Assembly: GCA_021298815.1 (NCBI GenBank)
Contig: JAJTHE010000002.1
Span: forward strand, 62,001 to 126,000
Length of the DNA stretch: 64,000 nt
Origin: Betaproteobacteria bacterium
GTDB taxonomy: Bacteria > Pseudomonadota > Gammaproteobacteria > Burkholderiales > CAIKXV01
Direction: 5' to 3'
Part shown: piece after piece, positions 17,821 through 27,643 of the stretch
Layout of the letters: each line of letters begins with the position of its first letter
How positions within the stretch are numbered: position 1 is the stretch's first letter
Notes under the pieces: model-generated
What the model was told of the DNA's origin: nothing
The model's input: the letters and a program-made list of their open reading frames with translations, nothing else
The model's database searches: none
Made by a program: the position numbers and the translations under genes

Positions 17821-18858
17821 ATGAACGCACGCAAACCGTCGGCGATCCTCCGGGTGCGCGAGCCCGGCTTCCCCTGGGTGACGGAGGATCCCTTCCTGTT
17901 CTGCGTGCACCACGATGATCGCTACCCGCGCGGCAACGCCTCGTTCGGCCCGGACGCGTCGCTCGCCGGCCGCGACCTGGGCCAGGACTTCGGCGGCAAG
18001 GACGGCTGGAGCATGTACCACGGCACGACCGTGCCCGGCTTTCCCGCGCATCCGCACCGCGGCTTCGAGACGGTGACCATCGTGCGCAGCGGGCTCATCG
18101 ATCATTCCGATTCGCTGGGCGCGGCCGCGCGCTTCGGCGCAGGCGACGTGCAGTGGCTGACCGCGGGCCGCGGCATCGTCCATTCCGAGATGTTCCCGCT
18201 GCTCCAGCGCGATGCAGCCAATCCGGTCGAACTGTTCCAGATCTGGATGAACCTGCCGGCGCGCAGCAAGATGTCCGACCCGCATTTCACGATGTTCTGG
18301 TCCGGGCAGGTGCCGCAGGCGGCGTTCACCGACGACGCGGGCCGGAATACCCGGGTGTCCTGCATCGCCGGCCGCCTCGGGCTGGACGGCATCGCCGCGC
18401 CACCCGCGCCACCGCCGCGGTCATGGGCGTCGGACCCGGCGGCGGACGTGGCGATCTGGACGCTGGCGCTCGAGCCGGGCGCGCGCTGGATGCTGCCGGC
18501 GGCCGGCGGTGCAGGCACCGGCCGCACCCTGTACTTCTTCGCCGGCCTGTCGGTCCGTGTCGACGGCACGCGCCTCGATGCGCATGCGGCGATCGGGCTG
18601 CGCGGCGATACGCCGGTGCTGCTGGAAGCGGGCGACACGGCCTGCGAGTTCCTGCTGCTGCAGGGCCGTCCGATCGGCGAGCCGGTGGCGCGCCATGGTC
18701 CGTTCGTGATGAACAGTGTGCAGGAACTGCAGCAGGCCTTCGCCGACTACCAGCGCACGTCGTTCGGCGGCTGGCCCTGGCCCGATGCAGATCCGGTGCA
18801 CGGCGCCGCCCCGGCGCGCTTCGCGCGGCGGCCGGACGGGCGCATCGAACGTCCGTGA
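17821..18858 (+). CDS. Pirin family protein
   Basis: 345-residue bicupin. The N-terminal cupin keeps all pirin metal ligands: HPHRGFETVT with two His, and the VQWLTAGRGIVHSE motif with His and Glu. The C-terminal cupin-like half is present but longer than usual in its last 60 residues (RTSFGGWPWPDADPVHG). Bacterial pirins act as quercetinase-like dioxygenases or as redox-responsive protein partners; which applies here is unclear. Convergent with the injection-system operon. Confidence 0.92.
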   Translation: MNARKPSAILRVREPGFPWVTEDPFLFCVHHDDRYPRGNASFGPDASLAGRDLGQDFGGKDGWSMYHGTTVPGFPAHPHRGFETVTIVRSGLIDHSDSLGAAARFGAGDVQWLTAGRGIVHSEMFPLLQRDAANPVELFQIWMNLPARSKMSDPHFTMFWSGQVPQAAFTDDAGRNTRVSCIAGRLGLDGIAAPPAPPPRSWASDPAADVAIWTLALEPGARWMLPAAGGAGTGRTLYFFAGLSVRVDGTRLDAHAAIGLRGDTPVLLEAGDTACEFLLLQGRPIGEPVARHGPFVMNSVQELQQAFADYQRTSFGGWPWPDADPVHGAAPARFARRPDGRIERP

Positions 18859-19011
18859 ACGGCAGCGTGCGCCGGTCGCGGTTGGACCGGATCGCGATCC
18901 CGGTGCCGAAGATGCCGGCGGCTGCGAACGGTACCCTCATGCGCATCGGCCGCGCGCGATCGCACGGCTGCTTACCGCGACCGGCGGCGTTCGCCATGCC
19001 CGCCGTGATGC

Positions 19012-19536
19012 TCAGCCGAACAGCTTCGCCAGTTCCGCCAGTTCCTTGCGTGCGCGGTCGTGCGCCTTCTCGAGTACCTTGAGGTTCTCCGCCGCGATCC
19101 TTGCGTCGTTTCGCGCGCGCTCGGTCGCGGCGTCGATCTGCTTCTGCAGTTCGGGATCGGCCTTTACCCGCTCCCTCATCGGGGCAGGCCTGAGTGCCGC
19201 GGCCAGCGCCTTCTGTGCGCTGCTGCTGCGGTCGGAAAGCGTCGCCATCCGTGTATGCGAGGTTTCCAGCACGCGTTCGAAATCGATGCCGGCGGTTTCG
19301 AAGGACTGGGCCCCGGCTGCGATGCCTGCCGCTGCGGCCGCCCCCGACGCTGAAGCGGCGACCGGTGCATCGGGCACCAGCAGCACCGTGCCCTCGGCCA
19401 GCCGGGTGAAGTCGACCTGCGGGTTGAGGTCCTGCAAGGCCTGCAGCGAAGCGCCGCTGCCCGCGTCTGCCTTGAACAGTTTCGCCTGCAGGGCCTGGGC
19501 GCTGAGCGTGCTGCGGTCGATCGTGAAGATGCGCAT
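19012..19536 (-). CDS. Small LysM-like/coiled-coil protein at the end of the eCIS operon
   Basis: 174 residues. The first 55 resemble a LysM-like module (ALQDLNPQV..., RLAEGTVLLVPD), the middle is an Ala-rich linker, and the last 70 residues are charged and helical, ending in KNLKV-like heptads (AENLKVLEKAHDRARKELAELAKLF), likely a coiled coil. No signal peptide. Last gene of the 19-gene operon, 13 nt after the beta-helix protein. A role as an assembly or attachment factor of the injection particle is an inference from position only. Confidence 0.65.
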   Translation of the reverse strand: MRIFTIDRSTLSAQALQAKLFKADAGSGASLQALQDLNPQVDFTRLAEGTVLLVPDAPVAASASGAAAAAGIAAGAQSFETAGIDFERVLETSHTRMATLSDRSSSAQKALAAALRPAPMRERVKADPELQKQIDAATERARNDARIAAENLKVLEKAHDRARKELAELAKLFG

Positions 19537-19549
19537 GGTCGGTAGTCCT

Positions 19550-22500
19550 TCAGGCAGTGACGTTCAGTGCAGCCCATTGCGGGTCGAGCGCGCCGCCGGG
19601 AACCGCGATGCCGTTGCTGGTGATGTTGCCGAGCACGGTCATCTGCTTCGGGCTGGCCGCGATCAGCATCGAGCGTTCGCCGCCGGTCACCCGGTTGGCG
19701 CTGGCGATCACCGTGCCGGCGGCCAGGGCGACGGCACCGTCGACCCGCGTGCCGTTCAGTTCGCAGCGGTTGTCGCAGAACATCAGGTCGGCACCGGCCC
19801 TCGCTTCCACCGCGCGGCCGAGGCCGCGCGCGACCACCACGTTGCCCTTGAGGCCGAGGCTGGATCGGCCTTCGCCGCCGGCCTGGCCCCTGGCCGGTGC
19901 CCTGGAGGTCACCAGCGTCGCCCGATTTCCCTGTATCACCACCGTGCGCGCCGCATCGACGCGCATCGCCGTGTAGTCGACCGCGCGCAGCACCGGCTGT
20001 TCGGTGCCGGCCTGCGCGACCTCGATGCCGATCCAGGCGCTCGCGCCCGGCGCCGCGACCGGATCCTCGTCGCGCCGCACCTGGTTGTGGCTGAGGTCGA
20101 GCTCGTCGTAGGGGCCGCGCCAGAGGATGCCGCCGACGGTGCCGCGGAAGTCCCCGGCCGGTCCGATGCCCTGAAGGTCGTTGCCATGCACCCGTGCGGC
20201 GGCGACCCCTGCGCCGATGATGCCCGCGACCTGCGCGGTGCGTTCGACCGGCGACATGCCGATGCGCCTGAGCGTGTTGCCGACGACGTTGCACGACTCC
20301 GCGCGCAGCACGCCGATGCCGATCACGCTGCGCGCGCGCGGGTTGTTCGCCTGCCGCAGGCCGAGGTCGCGCAGGTGGTTGTTCTCGATGCTTGCGGTCG
20401 CCGCGGCCGCATCGTCGGTCATCACGATGCCGTTGCCGCATTCCTCGATGATGTTGAGCTTCACGATCAGGCTCTTCACCGGTGCCTCGACGATCACGCC
20501 GGCATCCGGGAATCCGCTCACCTGGTTGGCCAGCACCTGGCACTGGTCGCTGCCGTTCGGATCGAGGCCGGTCACCAGCGCGATGCCCGCGCCGACCGGC
20601 GGGTTTCGCCCCTGCTCCTGCGCATGCAGCTTGTTGTCGCTGATCCAGGCGCCGTCGACGCCGCAGCGGATGCCCGGCCCGCTCACGGCAAGCGTGTTGC
20701 CCTGTACCTGCATCGAGGCACCCGGCATGCAGAAGCCGGCGAGGTCGATGCCGCCGCCGCGGCAGCCGATGAACTCGTTGCCGGCGATGCGCGTCGCGTA
20801 GAGGTGCCCGACGACGCCGGTGAAGTCGATGCCGCGGTTGCCACACCAGAAGACGTTGTCCTCGATCCGCGCCGACGCGGTGAACAGGAAGCCGGCTTCC
20901 GCGGTCGTGGCATTGGCCGCAGCAGCCGCAGCCCCGGTCATCGACCCCGGCGCAGGCTGGGCGGTGGCGCGTCCGTCGCGCGCTGCCGCCACGCCATTCG
21001 CCGCGATGAACAGGTTGTCGCGCAGGGAGGCCCCGGCAACCGCACCGCCGAGTGCAACCGCGGTAGCGCCTTCGCCGGCCATCAGCACGCCCAGGCGCTG
21101 CAGCGCCAGTCCCGCGACCGTGCGCACGAGGATCGCCGGGGCGGCCTTCGCCGTGCACAGGATCGCGAGGTCGGTGATCGCAACCGACAGGCTGCGCTGG
21201 ACGACGAAGGCCGTGACACTGCTGCCGATCAGCGTCGCCGGTCCCTTGCCTTCGATGCGCAGCGACTTGGCGCCGTCGATGCGCACCGGCTCGGTCAGCG
21301 CGTAGCTGCCCGCCTGCAGGCAGATCGTGCCGCCCGTTTCGCGGATCCGGTCGACCGCACCCTGAAGCGTGAGGCGGCCGCTGGCATGGCTGTCCGGCGT
21401 CACGCAGACGGTGCAGGCGCAGTCGTCCCCGCCCTGCGGAGGCCAGGGGTGGCGGCAGTCGCTCACCGTGCCGGCGCCGATGTCCCAGAAGCCCAGCCGT
21501 GCATGGTGGTGGTGGATGCCGCGCGGCGGTGCGGCGTCCAGGCGCTCGAGCGAGGCGTCCAGCGTGCGCGCGGCGAACACCCAGTGGTCGCCGGTGCGAA
21601 AGCCTGCGGCCCCGGTACCTTCGAACGAGACGGTGATGCCGTTCTCGAGCAGCAGGGTGCCGCTGGCCGGTACCGGGATCGCCCCGGTGGAGGACGCGCC
21701 ATCGAGGTCGAACGCCGGTGCGGTGCCGCCGCCCCCGGCGGTCACGCGCAGCACGCGCCCCTTCTGGTCCCAGCGCCGCACGCGCAGGTTGCGTGCCGCG
21801 AGTTCCGCGAGGTCGTCCAGGTCGGGCGGCAGCAGGTCGGCGAGCGTTCCGGTGAAGGCGAGCGTGCGTGCATCGTCATCCACGGTCACCCGGCGCAGTT
21901 CGCCTGCGCGCCCGGACAGTTCGCGCGCGTCATCGATGAACTCGACCCAGTCGCCGGTGGAGAAGCGCAGCACGTCGTCGCGGCCGACCGACTGCACCTC
22001 GACCCGGGTGGGCGACAGCACGCGCGCGACACGGCTGCCGACGCTGGCGTTCTCCCGGCTCCACTTGAACGTGGCCCCGGCGCCCGGCTGGCCGGCATCA
22101 TGGATCTCGACCCGGTAGAGCTGGTTCTCCAGCCCGCGATAGCCGCCTTCGGGCGGCAGTTCGCAGGGATCATCCGCCGGTGCGGCGTCGAAAGTGCCGG
22201 TGGTCAGCCGCCCGCCGGAGGGCGCGGTCAGCGCGGACCAGCCCGGCACCAGCGCGTCGGGCGTACTGCAGTCCACGCCGGCCGGCGCGGCATCGGGCAG
22301 CACGCGGACCTGCCATACCGTCTGCAGGCGCGACGTGGAGTCGACGCCGATCGCCGCCTCGACCAGGTCGGGCTGTTCGAGGTGGGTGACTTCGCGCGTC
22401 CAGACATCGAGGTAGACGAGGTGCCGTCCGCCCGTGGGCAGCGGGGCATCCTTCAGCCATGGCTGGTTGCGCAGCAGGGTTGCCGTGCTGCCGGCCGGGC

Positions 22501-22807
22501 CGGCCATCAGCGGGTCGAAGGTGGCGCTGCCCCCGCCATGGTTCTCCGCGAGCAGGCCGTCGATATAGAGGCGGCCACGCCCGATGGCGAGCGACCCGGC
22601 GACCACCGACAGCTTGAAGGCCTCGGGCGTGTTCGCCCCGACGGTGGCGCGGCCGAGCACGTCGCCGGCCAGAGCCCGCAGGCGGCGATCGAACACCGCC
22701 ACGAGTTCGTTGGCATCCGCGTCGAGCAGTACGCGGCCCTGCTGCAACTCCACCCCCGCATGGTTCAGGTATGGGTTGAAGCGCACCTTCGAGAAGTCGG
22801 CAGCCAC
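19550..22807 (-). CDS. Large eCIS beta-helix protein (DUF6519-like N-terminus)
   Basis: 1085 residues from the GTG at 22807, preceded by CGGAGTGATCCC; the frame extends upstream but the DFSKVRFNPYLNHAGVELQQ start is the typical beginning of DUF6519-like proteins of phage-tail-like loci. After roughly residue 480 (GAVDRIRETGGTICLQAGSY) the chain becomes a long right-handed parallel beta-helix, with repeated N-x-I/L and G-N-rich turns (RDNLFIAANG, IEDNVFWCGN, IAGNEFIGCRG). This fold is common in phage tailspikes and pectate-lyase-like adhesins. In the absence of an obvious tail-fibre gene it is the best candidate for the surface-contacting or baseplate-peripheral part of the particle. Confidence 0.8.
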   Translation of the reverse strand: MAADFSKVRFNPYLNHAGVELQQGRVLLDADANELVAVFDRRLRALAGDVLGRATVGANTPEAFKLSVVAGSLAIGRGRLYIDGLLAENHGGGSATFDPLMAGPAGSTATLLRNQPWLKDAPLPTGGRHLVYLDVWTREVTHLEQPDLVEAAIGVDSTSRLQTVWQVRVLPDAAPAGVDCSTPDALVPGWSALTAPSGGRLTTGTFDAAPADDPCELPPEGGYRGLENQLYRVEIHDAGQPGAGATFKWSRENASVGSRVARVLSPTRVEVQSVGRDDVLRFSTGDWVEFIDDARELSGRAGELRRVTVDDDARTLAFTGTLADLLPPDLDDLAELAARNLRVRRWDQKGRVLRVTAGGGGTAPAFDLDGASSTGAIPVPASGTLLLENGITVSFEGTGAAGFRTGDHWVFAARTLDASLERLDAAPPRGIHHHHARLGFWDIGAGTVSDCRHPWPPQGGDDCACTVCVTPDSHASGRLTLQGAVDRIRETGGTICLQAGSYALTEPVRIDGAKSLRIEGKGPATLIGSSVTAFVVQRSLSVAITDLAILCTAKAAPAILVRTVAGLALQRLGVLMAGEGATAVALGGAVAGASLRDNLFIAANGVAAARDGRATAQPAPGSMTGAAAAAANATTAEAGFLFTASARIEDNVFWCGNRGIDFTGVVGHLYATRIAGNEFIGCRGGGIDLAGFCMPGASMQVQGNTLAVSGPGIRCGVDGAWISDNKLHAQEQGRNPPVGAGIALVTGLDPNGSDQCQVLANQVSGFPDAGVIVEAPVKSLIVKLNIIEECGNGIVMTDDAAAATASIENNHLRDLGLRQANNPRARSVIGIGVLRAESCNVVGNTLRRIGMSPVERTAQVAGIIGAGVAAARVHGNDLQGIGPAGDFRGTVGGILWRGPYDELDLSHNQVRRDEDPVAAPGASAWIGIEVAQAGTEQPVLRAVDYTAMRVDAARTVVIQGNRATLVTSRAPARGQAGGEGRSSLGLKGNVVVARGLGRAVEARAGADLMFCDNRCELNGTRVDGAVALAAGTVIASANRVTGGERSMLIAASPKQMTVLGNITSNGIAVPGGALDPQWAALNVTA

Positions 22808-22826
22808 GGGATCACTCCGTTGTCGT

Positions 22827-25040
22827 TCAAGTCGCGTAGAAGATGCCTGCGGAAAGCCCGAAGCGCAGGTATTCGTCGAGCCGCACGCGCAGGTTCGCTT
22901 CGCGCAGCGGTTGCTGCAGGGCATGCATCACGCCCATCTCGCCATCGTCGCTGGCGCCCCGGCGGATCGCCGGATCGGTCGCCGCGCGCAGCAGGCCGCA
23001 GGCCGGGTCGCCGTAGCGCAGCGCGGCGAACAGCGGCCGTGCATCCGGGTGCGCATCGTCCGGCAGGCACCGGTGCCGCTGCGGTGTGATCGACCCTGTG
23101 GGCACCCAGGAGAAGCGCACGCAGCCCTGCTGGCGGCGCTGCACGCGCACCGGCGCTGGTCCCGCTGCGCCGGGCGCTGCATGGAACAGCGTGTCCGACA
23201 CCATCGGCAGTGCGACCGCATGGACCTGGCCGACGACCGTGCAGGCAGACAGCGCAAGCGGGGCACCGGCACCGCCATCGGGGGCGCCGTAGGCGAGCGT
23301 CGACGGCGCATCGGCATCGACCAGGCAGGTCGACAACGACGCCTCGGCCAGCGCCGCCACCCGCAGCGGACCCGTGATGCAGCGTTCCATCACCAGCGTG
23401 ACGTTGGGGTCGTCCAGCACCAGGCTGGGCTCGCCCGGGCTGCGCGCGCGGCCGTCGGTCTCGCGGGCCAGGCCGGGCACCAGGGTGCAATCGCGCAGCA
23501 CGAGCGTGCGCGGTTCGCCATCGGCCGACGGGCCGATGCGCAGGGCACCGCCGGAGATCACCAGCCCGTCCAGCACCAGCGTGCTGCGCGGACCGATCTG
23601 CACGACGATGTCGCCGCCCGCCTGCAGCAGCGGGCGCACGCCATCGGCGGCGGCCACCACCAGTTCGTGCCCGGCGGTGCCGGGTGCGGTGGTGCCGGGC
23701 ACGCGCAGCACCGGCGTCAGTGCATGCGTGAGGCTGTCGGTCAGCAGCAGCCGGGCATCGGCCAGCGTGCCTTCGGGGACGGCATCCATCGTGTCGTGCA
23801 GTTCGTCGAGCAGCGACTGCAGGTCGGCGCCGGCGGCGGCGCTGCGCTGTTCGGCGTGCAGCGTGCCGGCCGGGGTTCGCGGATAGGCACCGCCGCCGAA
23901 GGCCAGTGCGGTGCCGTGGTGGAAGGTGACCTGCAGCGGCGCTGCCGCCTGCGCATCGACCTGGTCGCTGCCCAGCAGCACGCGGCCGCGCTCGGGATCG
24001 ATGGCGACTTCATGCGGCTGCAGGCCGTCCTGGTGCGCCCATCCGGTCACGTTCCCGGCGGCATCGACCCTGTCGCGCAGGTCCGCGATGCGGATCAAGG
24101 GCGCGACCGGTGCGGGCGGGTCCCCGGGTGCCGCCGCCGGTCCCTGGAGGTCGATGGGCAACGCCACGCCGTTGCGCCGGAAGACGAAGCTGCGGCCCTC
24201 GCCGTAGTCGAGCGTCCGCTCGACGCCGCCGGCACTGCCGGCGGCGGCACTGGCTGCGCGCAACTGCAGCGCGAGCGACCGGATGCGCAGCGGTGCCGGC
24301 ACGTTCTCTTCGCCGGCCAGTTGCTCGATTCCGTCTTCCGGCAGCGGCTTGCGGAACATCGGCAGGTCGAAGCCGAGCGGGTTGATCCTGAACTTCGTGC
24401 CCGTCGCATCGCCCGGCTGCGGCACCAGCGGCAGCCCGCGAAGTTCCATCGGCCGGATGCGCCAGAGGAAGAGCCCGACGTTCGGGATGTTGAAGCGGCC
24501 GCTGCCGCCCTCGGGACGCCGTACCTCCGCCGTGTGCGCGGTGCGGTCGAAGGCGCCGCCATCCTGCCTGACCGCCAGCATGCGCCCGAGGTTGCGGACC
24601 TCGGCCGTGGCCGGCGCATGCAGGCGCACATGGTTCATGTACTGGCTGGTGGCGATCTTCTCGAAGAACTCGGTGGCATGCGCGGGCCAGTCGGTGACAT
24701 TGCGTGCGAGCGCCTCGAGCATCAGCGCGGTGCCCTTGCGCCGGCGGTAGGCGATGGTGTTGGCGACTTCCGCCCGCGGCGAATCCAGGCCGGCGCTGCC
24801 GGCCCTTGCATCGCTGCGCACCGGCCGGTAGCCGATCAGGTCTCCGATGTAGGGTGACACCCAGTCGGCGCAGGTTTCGATGAACTGGTCGTCGTAGAGC
24901 TGGTCGAGGCTGCCGTCGAGCGCATCGAGTTCGCGCGCGAGCAGGGCGGTGAAGGCTCGCAGCGGGCCGCCACGGCGTTCGTCCTGGATCCGGTGCAGCG
25001 CGGGCAGCAGCCCGTACAGCCGGTCTGCATCCCAGCTCAT
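22827..25040 (-). CDS. eCIS tail protein I-like baseplate protein
   Basis: 737 residues. The N-terminal 220 (YGLLPALHRIQDE, LDQLYDDQFIETCADWVSPYIGD, VANTIAYRRRKGTALMLEALAR) match the phage P2 gpI-like tail protein domain found in PVC/Afp-type loci. The rest is beta-rich with short helix-like repeats (DGLVISGGALRIG, LVLRDCTLVPG), so the protein may carry its own small beta-solenoid. ATG overlaps the preceding stop as ATGA. Role: outer baseplate wedge next to the J-like proteins. Confidence 0.82.
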   Translation of the reverse strand: MSWDADRLYGLLPALHRIQDERRGGPLRAFTALLARELDALDGSLDQLYDDQFIETCADWVSPYIGDLIGYRPVRSDARAGSAGLDSPRAEVANTIAYRRRKGTALMLEALARNVTDWPAHATEFFEKIATSQYMNHVRLHAPATAEVRNLGRMLAVRQDGGAFDRTAHTAEVRRPEGGSGRFNIPNVGLFLWRIRPMELRGLPLVPQPGDATGTKFRINPLGFDLPMFRKPLPEDGIEQLAGEENVPAPLRIRSLALQLRAASAAAGSAGGVERTLDYGEGRSFVFRRNGVALPIDLQGPAAAPGDPPAPVAPLIRIADLRDRVDAAGNVTGWAHQDGLQPHEVAIDPERGRVLLGSDQVDAQAAAPLQVTFHHGTALAFGGGAYPRTPAGTLHAEQRSAAAGADLQSLLDELHDTMDAVPEGTLADARLLLTDSLTHALTPVLRVPGTTAPGTAGHELVVAAADGVRPLLQAGGDIVVQIGPRSTLVLDGLVISGGALRIGPSADGEPRTLVLRDCTLVPGLARETDGRARSPGEPSLVLDDPNVTLVMERCITGPLRVAALAEASLSTCLVDADAPSTLAYGAPDGGAGAPLALSACTVVGQVHAVALPMVSDTLFHAAPGAAGPAPVRVQRRQQGCVRFSWVPTGSITPQRHRCLPDDAHPDARPLFAALRYGDPACGLLRAATDPAIRRGASDDGEMGVMHALQQPLREANLRVRLDEYLRFGLSAGIFYAT

Positions 25041-27643
25041 GGCATCGCCTCCAGCCGCACGAACGGTGCCGGGTCCAGCGTGAGCAGGTCGGCGGGCACG
25101 GCTTCGCCGGCGGCAACCCGGGTGTCGGCCGCCGGCAGGCCGTTCCTGAGCACGGCCGGCAGCCCTGAAAGGAACAGGAAATCGAGGTCGACGGCCAGCA
25201 CGCCGCGCACGCCATGCGCCACCGAGACCACTTCGCTTGCATGCACCGGCTGGCCCAGCGCGCGCGCATCGAACGCATAGGCGGCACGCAACGCGGCCTC
25301 GACCGCGGACAGCACCTGCGCCGGATCATGGTCGTCGGCGCAGCGCACCTTGAGGCCCAGCCGGAACGAACGCGCGCGGTGCGCGAGCAGTCGCACCTGC
25401 ACATGGGGGTCGCCGCCGGCGCGCAGGGCCGCGAGCAGGTTGGCGCGCACCGGATCGTCTTCCTGCAGGGGCGCATCGGCCGAGCCCGCGATGGTCACCG
25501 CGACCACCGGTCCCTGCCGCAGCCGGAGCACGCGCGCCTGCGCCTTGGCGATGCCGGCGAAGGCGCGCGCGAAGTCTTCATAGTCGAGCAGCGAGACTGC
25601 ACGGCCGAGCGTGCGTGCGCCGAGCGGCATGCTGCGGCGGGCGCTGGCCGCATCCTCGGGTGCGGTGCCGCCGCTGGCGGGCAGCGGGTTGTCGACGCCC
25701 TTGAAGCCGAGCGGTCGTGCCATCGCCTGCGACAGCGACCCCGCCCGCACGTTGCCTTCGACGCCGAGTCCCTTGCGATAGCGCACGCGCAGGTTGTTCG
25801 ATGCGCTGGGCAGCCGTGCGCCGTTGCGGCCGTCGCCGAACTGCACCCAGGTGCGCGCCTGCTCGTCGGTGACCAGCGTGTAGACGCGCTCGCCGGGACC
25901 GGCACCGTACAGGCTTGGCCGATGCTGCCACTCGATGTCGCCGACCCGGACGGTCAGCGCCGGCGACACGCCGCTATCGGTGGCTGCCGCGCGGTGGGTG
26001 AGCGGCGCATGCTTCAGGTCGAATCGCTGGTGCGCCTGGGCTGCATTGCCGCTGCCCAGCACCTGGGCCACCGTCTCGCCATGCGAGGCAGGCGCGACGT
26101 TGCCGAACACCACGACGGTGCTGCGCACCAGCGGCGCAGGCAGCGGCGGGTCGATGGCCAGCGCGCCGCCGTCCGCCGGTGCTGCCGCGGGCACGGCGGA
26201 GATCACCGTCGCGGCATGGGCGATCTCCACGCCGTCGGCCACGCGCCGACCGCGCACCATCACGCGGCGGCCCGGCACGAGCCCGCGCAGGTCCGCGGCG
26301 ACCTGCACCGTCGTGCCTTCCACCGGCGTGCCGATCGGCGCGCGCGCCAGCGCAAGCGGTTCGCTGCGCACATGCACGGTGGTATCGCGCACGCCATCTG
26401 CATAGGTGTCGAGGTTCGCGCCGGACAGCAGCAGGTAGGTCGACTTTCCCTGCAGCGCGAACTCGGCGCGCGAGCCCTGGCCGGCGGCATCGACGCGGTA
26501 GAGCTCGCGATAGTCCGGCCGCTCCAGCAGCACGAAGCTGCCCGGCACGACCCCGGCATATTCCCGGTCGAGGCTGATCGCGCCGCGCAGCGGCGAGGTG
26601 CGGCCGACCGGTGCCCAGATGTCGAAGCCGGGCCAGCCGGCGCGGTCCGCCTGCGTGAGATCGGACGGGCCGCCGTATCCGAGGTAGGACGCCTTGAAGG
26701 CGTCGCTCATCGCGCGCCAGGATGGCGCGTTGTGCCCGAACATCGCGGCACGCTCGCGCAGCACATGCACCTCGGCCGGGTCGGCCGGGGCCATGCGTGG
26801 CTGCGTCGAGCCGAGCGGCTCGTCCCAGGTGACATGCGTGCGTCCGGCCGCTGCATCGACCTCGACCGTCTTCACCGCGCGCGCGTCCCAGCGGTTCGAG
26901 GCCGGATCCGCCGCGAACTGCGGGCCGACGAACACCAGCATGTCGCCCGGACGCAGCTGCGTTGCGGTGCCCGCTAGCCAGGCCTCGCGCGCACCTGCGG
27001 CAGGGCCGAGGTCCGCGTCGGCCATCGCAGGCATCGCATTCCAGTGTGGCCAGGCCTGCAGCGGCTCCAGCGTCTCGAACACCTGCGGCTTCTCGTCCTG
27101 CCCGGGCAGGCTCTGCACCTTGAAGCCTGCCGGCAGGTCGACGCTTGCCGGCACGCCGTGGACGAACACGCCCGGATCGGCCGGCATCGCCGCCGCCGGC
27201 ACCGGCGGCGCCTCGACCGAGAACGCGAGCAGCGCCTCGGCCGCCACGCCGGGACGCAGCCGGTAGCCGGTCAGGCGGCCCAGTTCCTGCAGCGAGACCC
27301 GTTCGGTTGTGGTGGCGAGCCAGCTTTCCTGCGCGATGCGCTCGGTGTGGAAGTCGAGCACTTCCGCGCTGCAGGCAAAGGCGTCGATCAGCGCGATCGC
27401 GAAGTCGCTGTCGTCGCGGGTGAGCAGTGCCTGCAGCGGCGCGAAGGCGGTGTCCGACAGGCCGGCATGCAGGCTCGCGCGGAACTGCGACCAGTCGCCG
27501 ATCCGGTAGCGGACCTGCGACAGCCCATGCCGGTTTCGCACCTGCCGTGGCGTCTGCAACTGCACGCCGTCGCAGGCCCCGCAATGCGCACTGCCTTCCG
27601 GGATCTCCGGAAGCCTTGGCGCCGAAGGCAGCGGTTCGCTCAT
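25037..27643 (-). CDS. eCIS baseplate assembly protein J-like, copy 2
   Basis: 868 residues from the ATG at 27643, which overlaps the previous stop by 4 nt. Features of the putative baseplate assembly protein family: TRDDSDFAIALIDAFACSAEVLDFHTERIAQES in the N-terminal part and, near residue 620, the TWVQFGDGRNGARLPS motif of J-like baseplate wedge proteins, then LLDYEDFARAFAGIAKAQAR. It is clearly related in architecture to the gene just upstream but not a recent copy. The two likely form the heteromeric wedge, as Afp11 and Afp12 do. Confidence 0.88.
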   Translation of the reverse strand: MSEPLPSAPRLPEIPEGSAHCGACDGVQLQTPRQVRNRHGLSQVRYRIGDWSQFRASLHAGLSDTAFAPLQALLTRDDSDFAIALIDAFACSAEVLDFHTERIAQESWLATTTERVSLQELGRLTGYRLRPGVAAEALLAFSVEAPPVPAAAMPADPGVFVHGVPASVDLPAGFKVQSLPGQDEKPQVFETLEPLQAWPHWNAMPAMADADLGPAAGAREAWLAGTATQLRPGDMLVFVGPQFAADPASNRWDARAVKTVEVDAAAGRTHVTWDEPLGSTQPRMAPADPAEVHVLRERAAMFGHNAPSWRAMSDAFKASYLGYGGPSDLTQADRAGWPGFDIWAPVGRTSPLRGAISLDREYAGVVPGSFVLLERPDYRELYRVDAAGQGSRAEFALQGKSTYLLLSGANLDTYADGVRDTTVHVRSEPLALARAPIGTPVEGTTVQVAADLRGLVPGRRVMVRGRRVADGVEIAHAATVISAVPAAAPADGGALAIDPPLPAPLVRSTVVVFGNVAPASHGETVAQVLGSGNAAQAHQRFDLKHAPLTHRAAATDSGVSPALTVRVGDIEWQHRPSLYGAGPGERVYTLVTDEQARTWVQFGDGRNGARLPSASNNLRVRYRKGLGVEGNVRAGSLSQAMARPLGFKGVDNPLPASGGTAPEDAASARRSMPLGARTLGRAVSLLDYEDFARAFAGIAKAQARVLRLRQGPVVAVTIAGSADAPLQEDDPVRANLLAALRAGGDPHVQVRLLAHRARSFRLGLKVRCADDHDPAQVLSAVEAALRAAYAFDARALGQPVHASEVVSVAHGVRGVLAVDLDFLFLSGLPAVLRNGLPAADTRVAAGEAVPADLLTLDPAPFVRLEAMP

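Noticed and set aside
18859-19011. Terminator between pirin and eCIS operon
   Set aside because: Convergent spacer without a convincing stem followed by T residues; only short GC palindromes expected in such DNA.
18716-23089. 1457-codon open frame on the plus strand over the eCIS end
   Set aside because: It is antisense to the beta-helix and tail-I-like genes, has shadow-type composition (long His/Arg/Gly/Ala runs) and no family motif. The minus-strand proteins are clearly recognisable.
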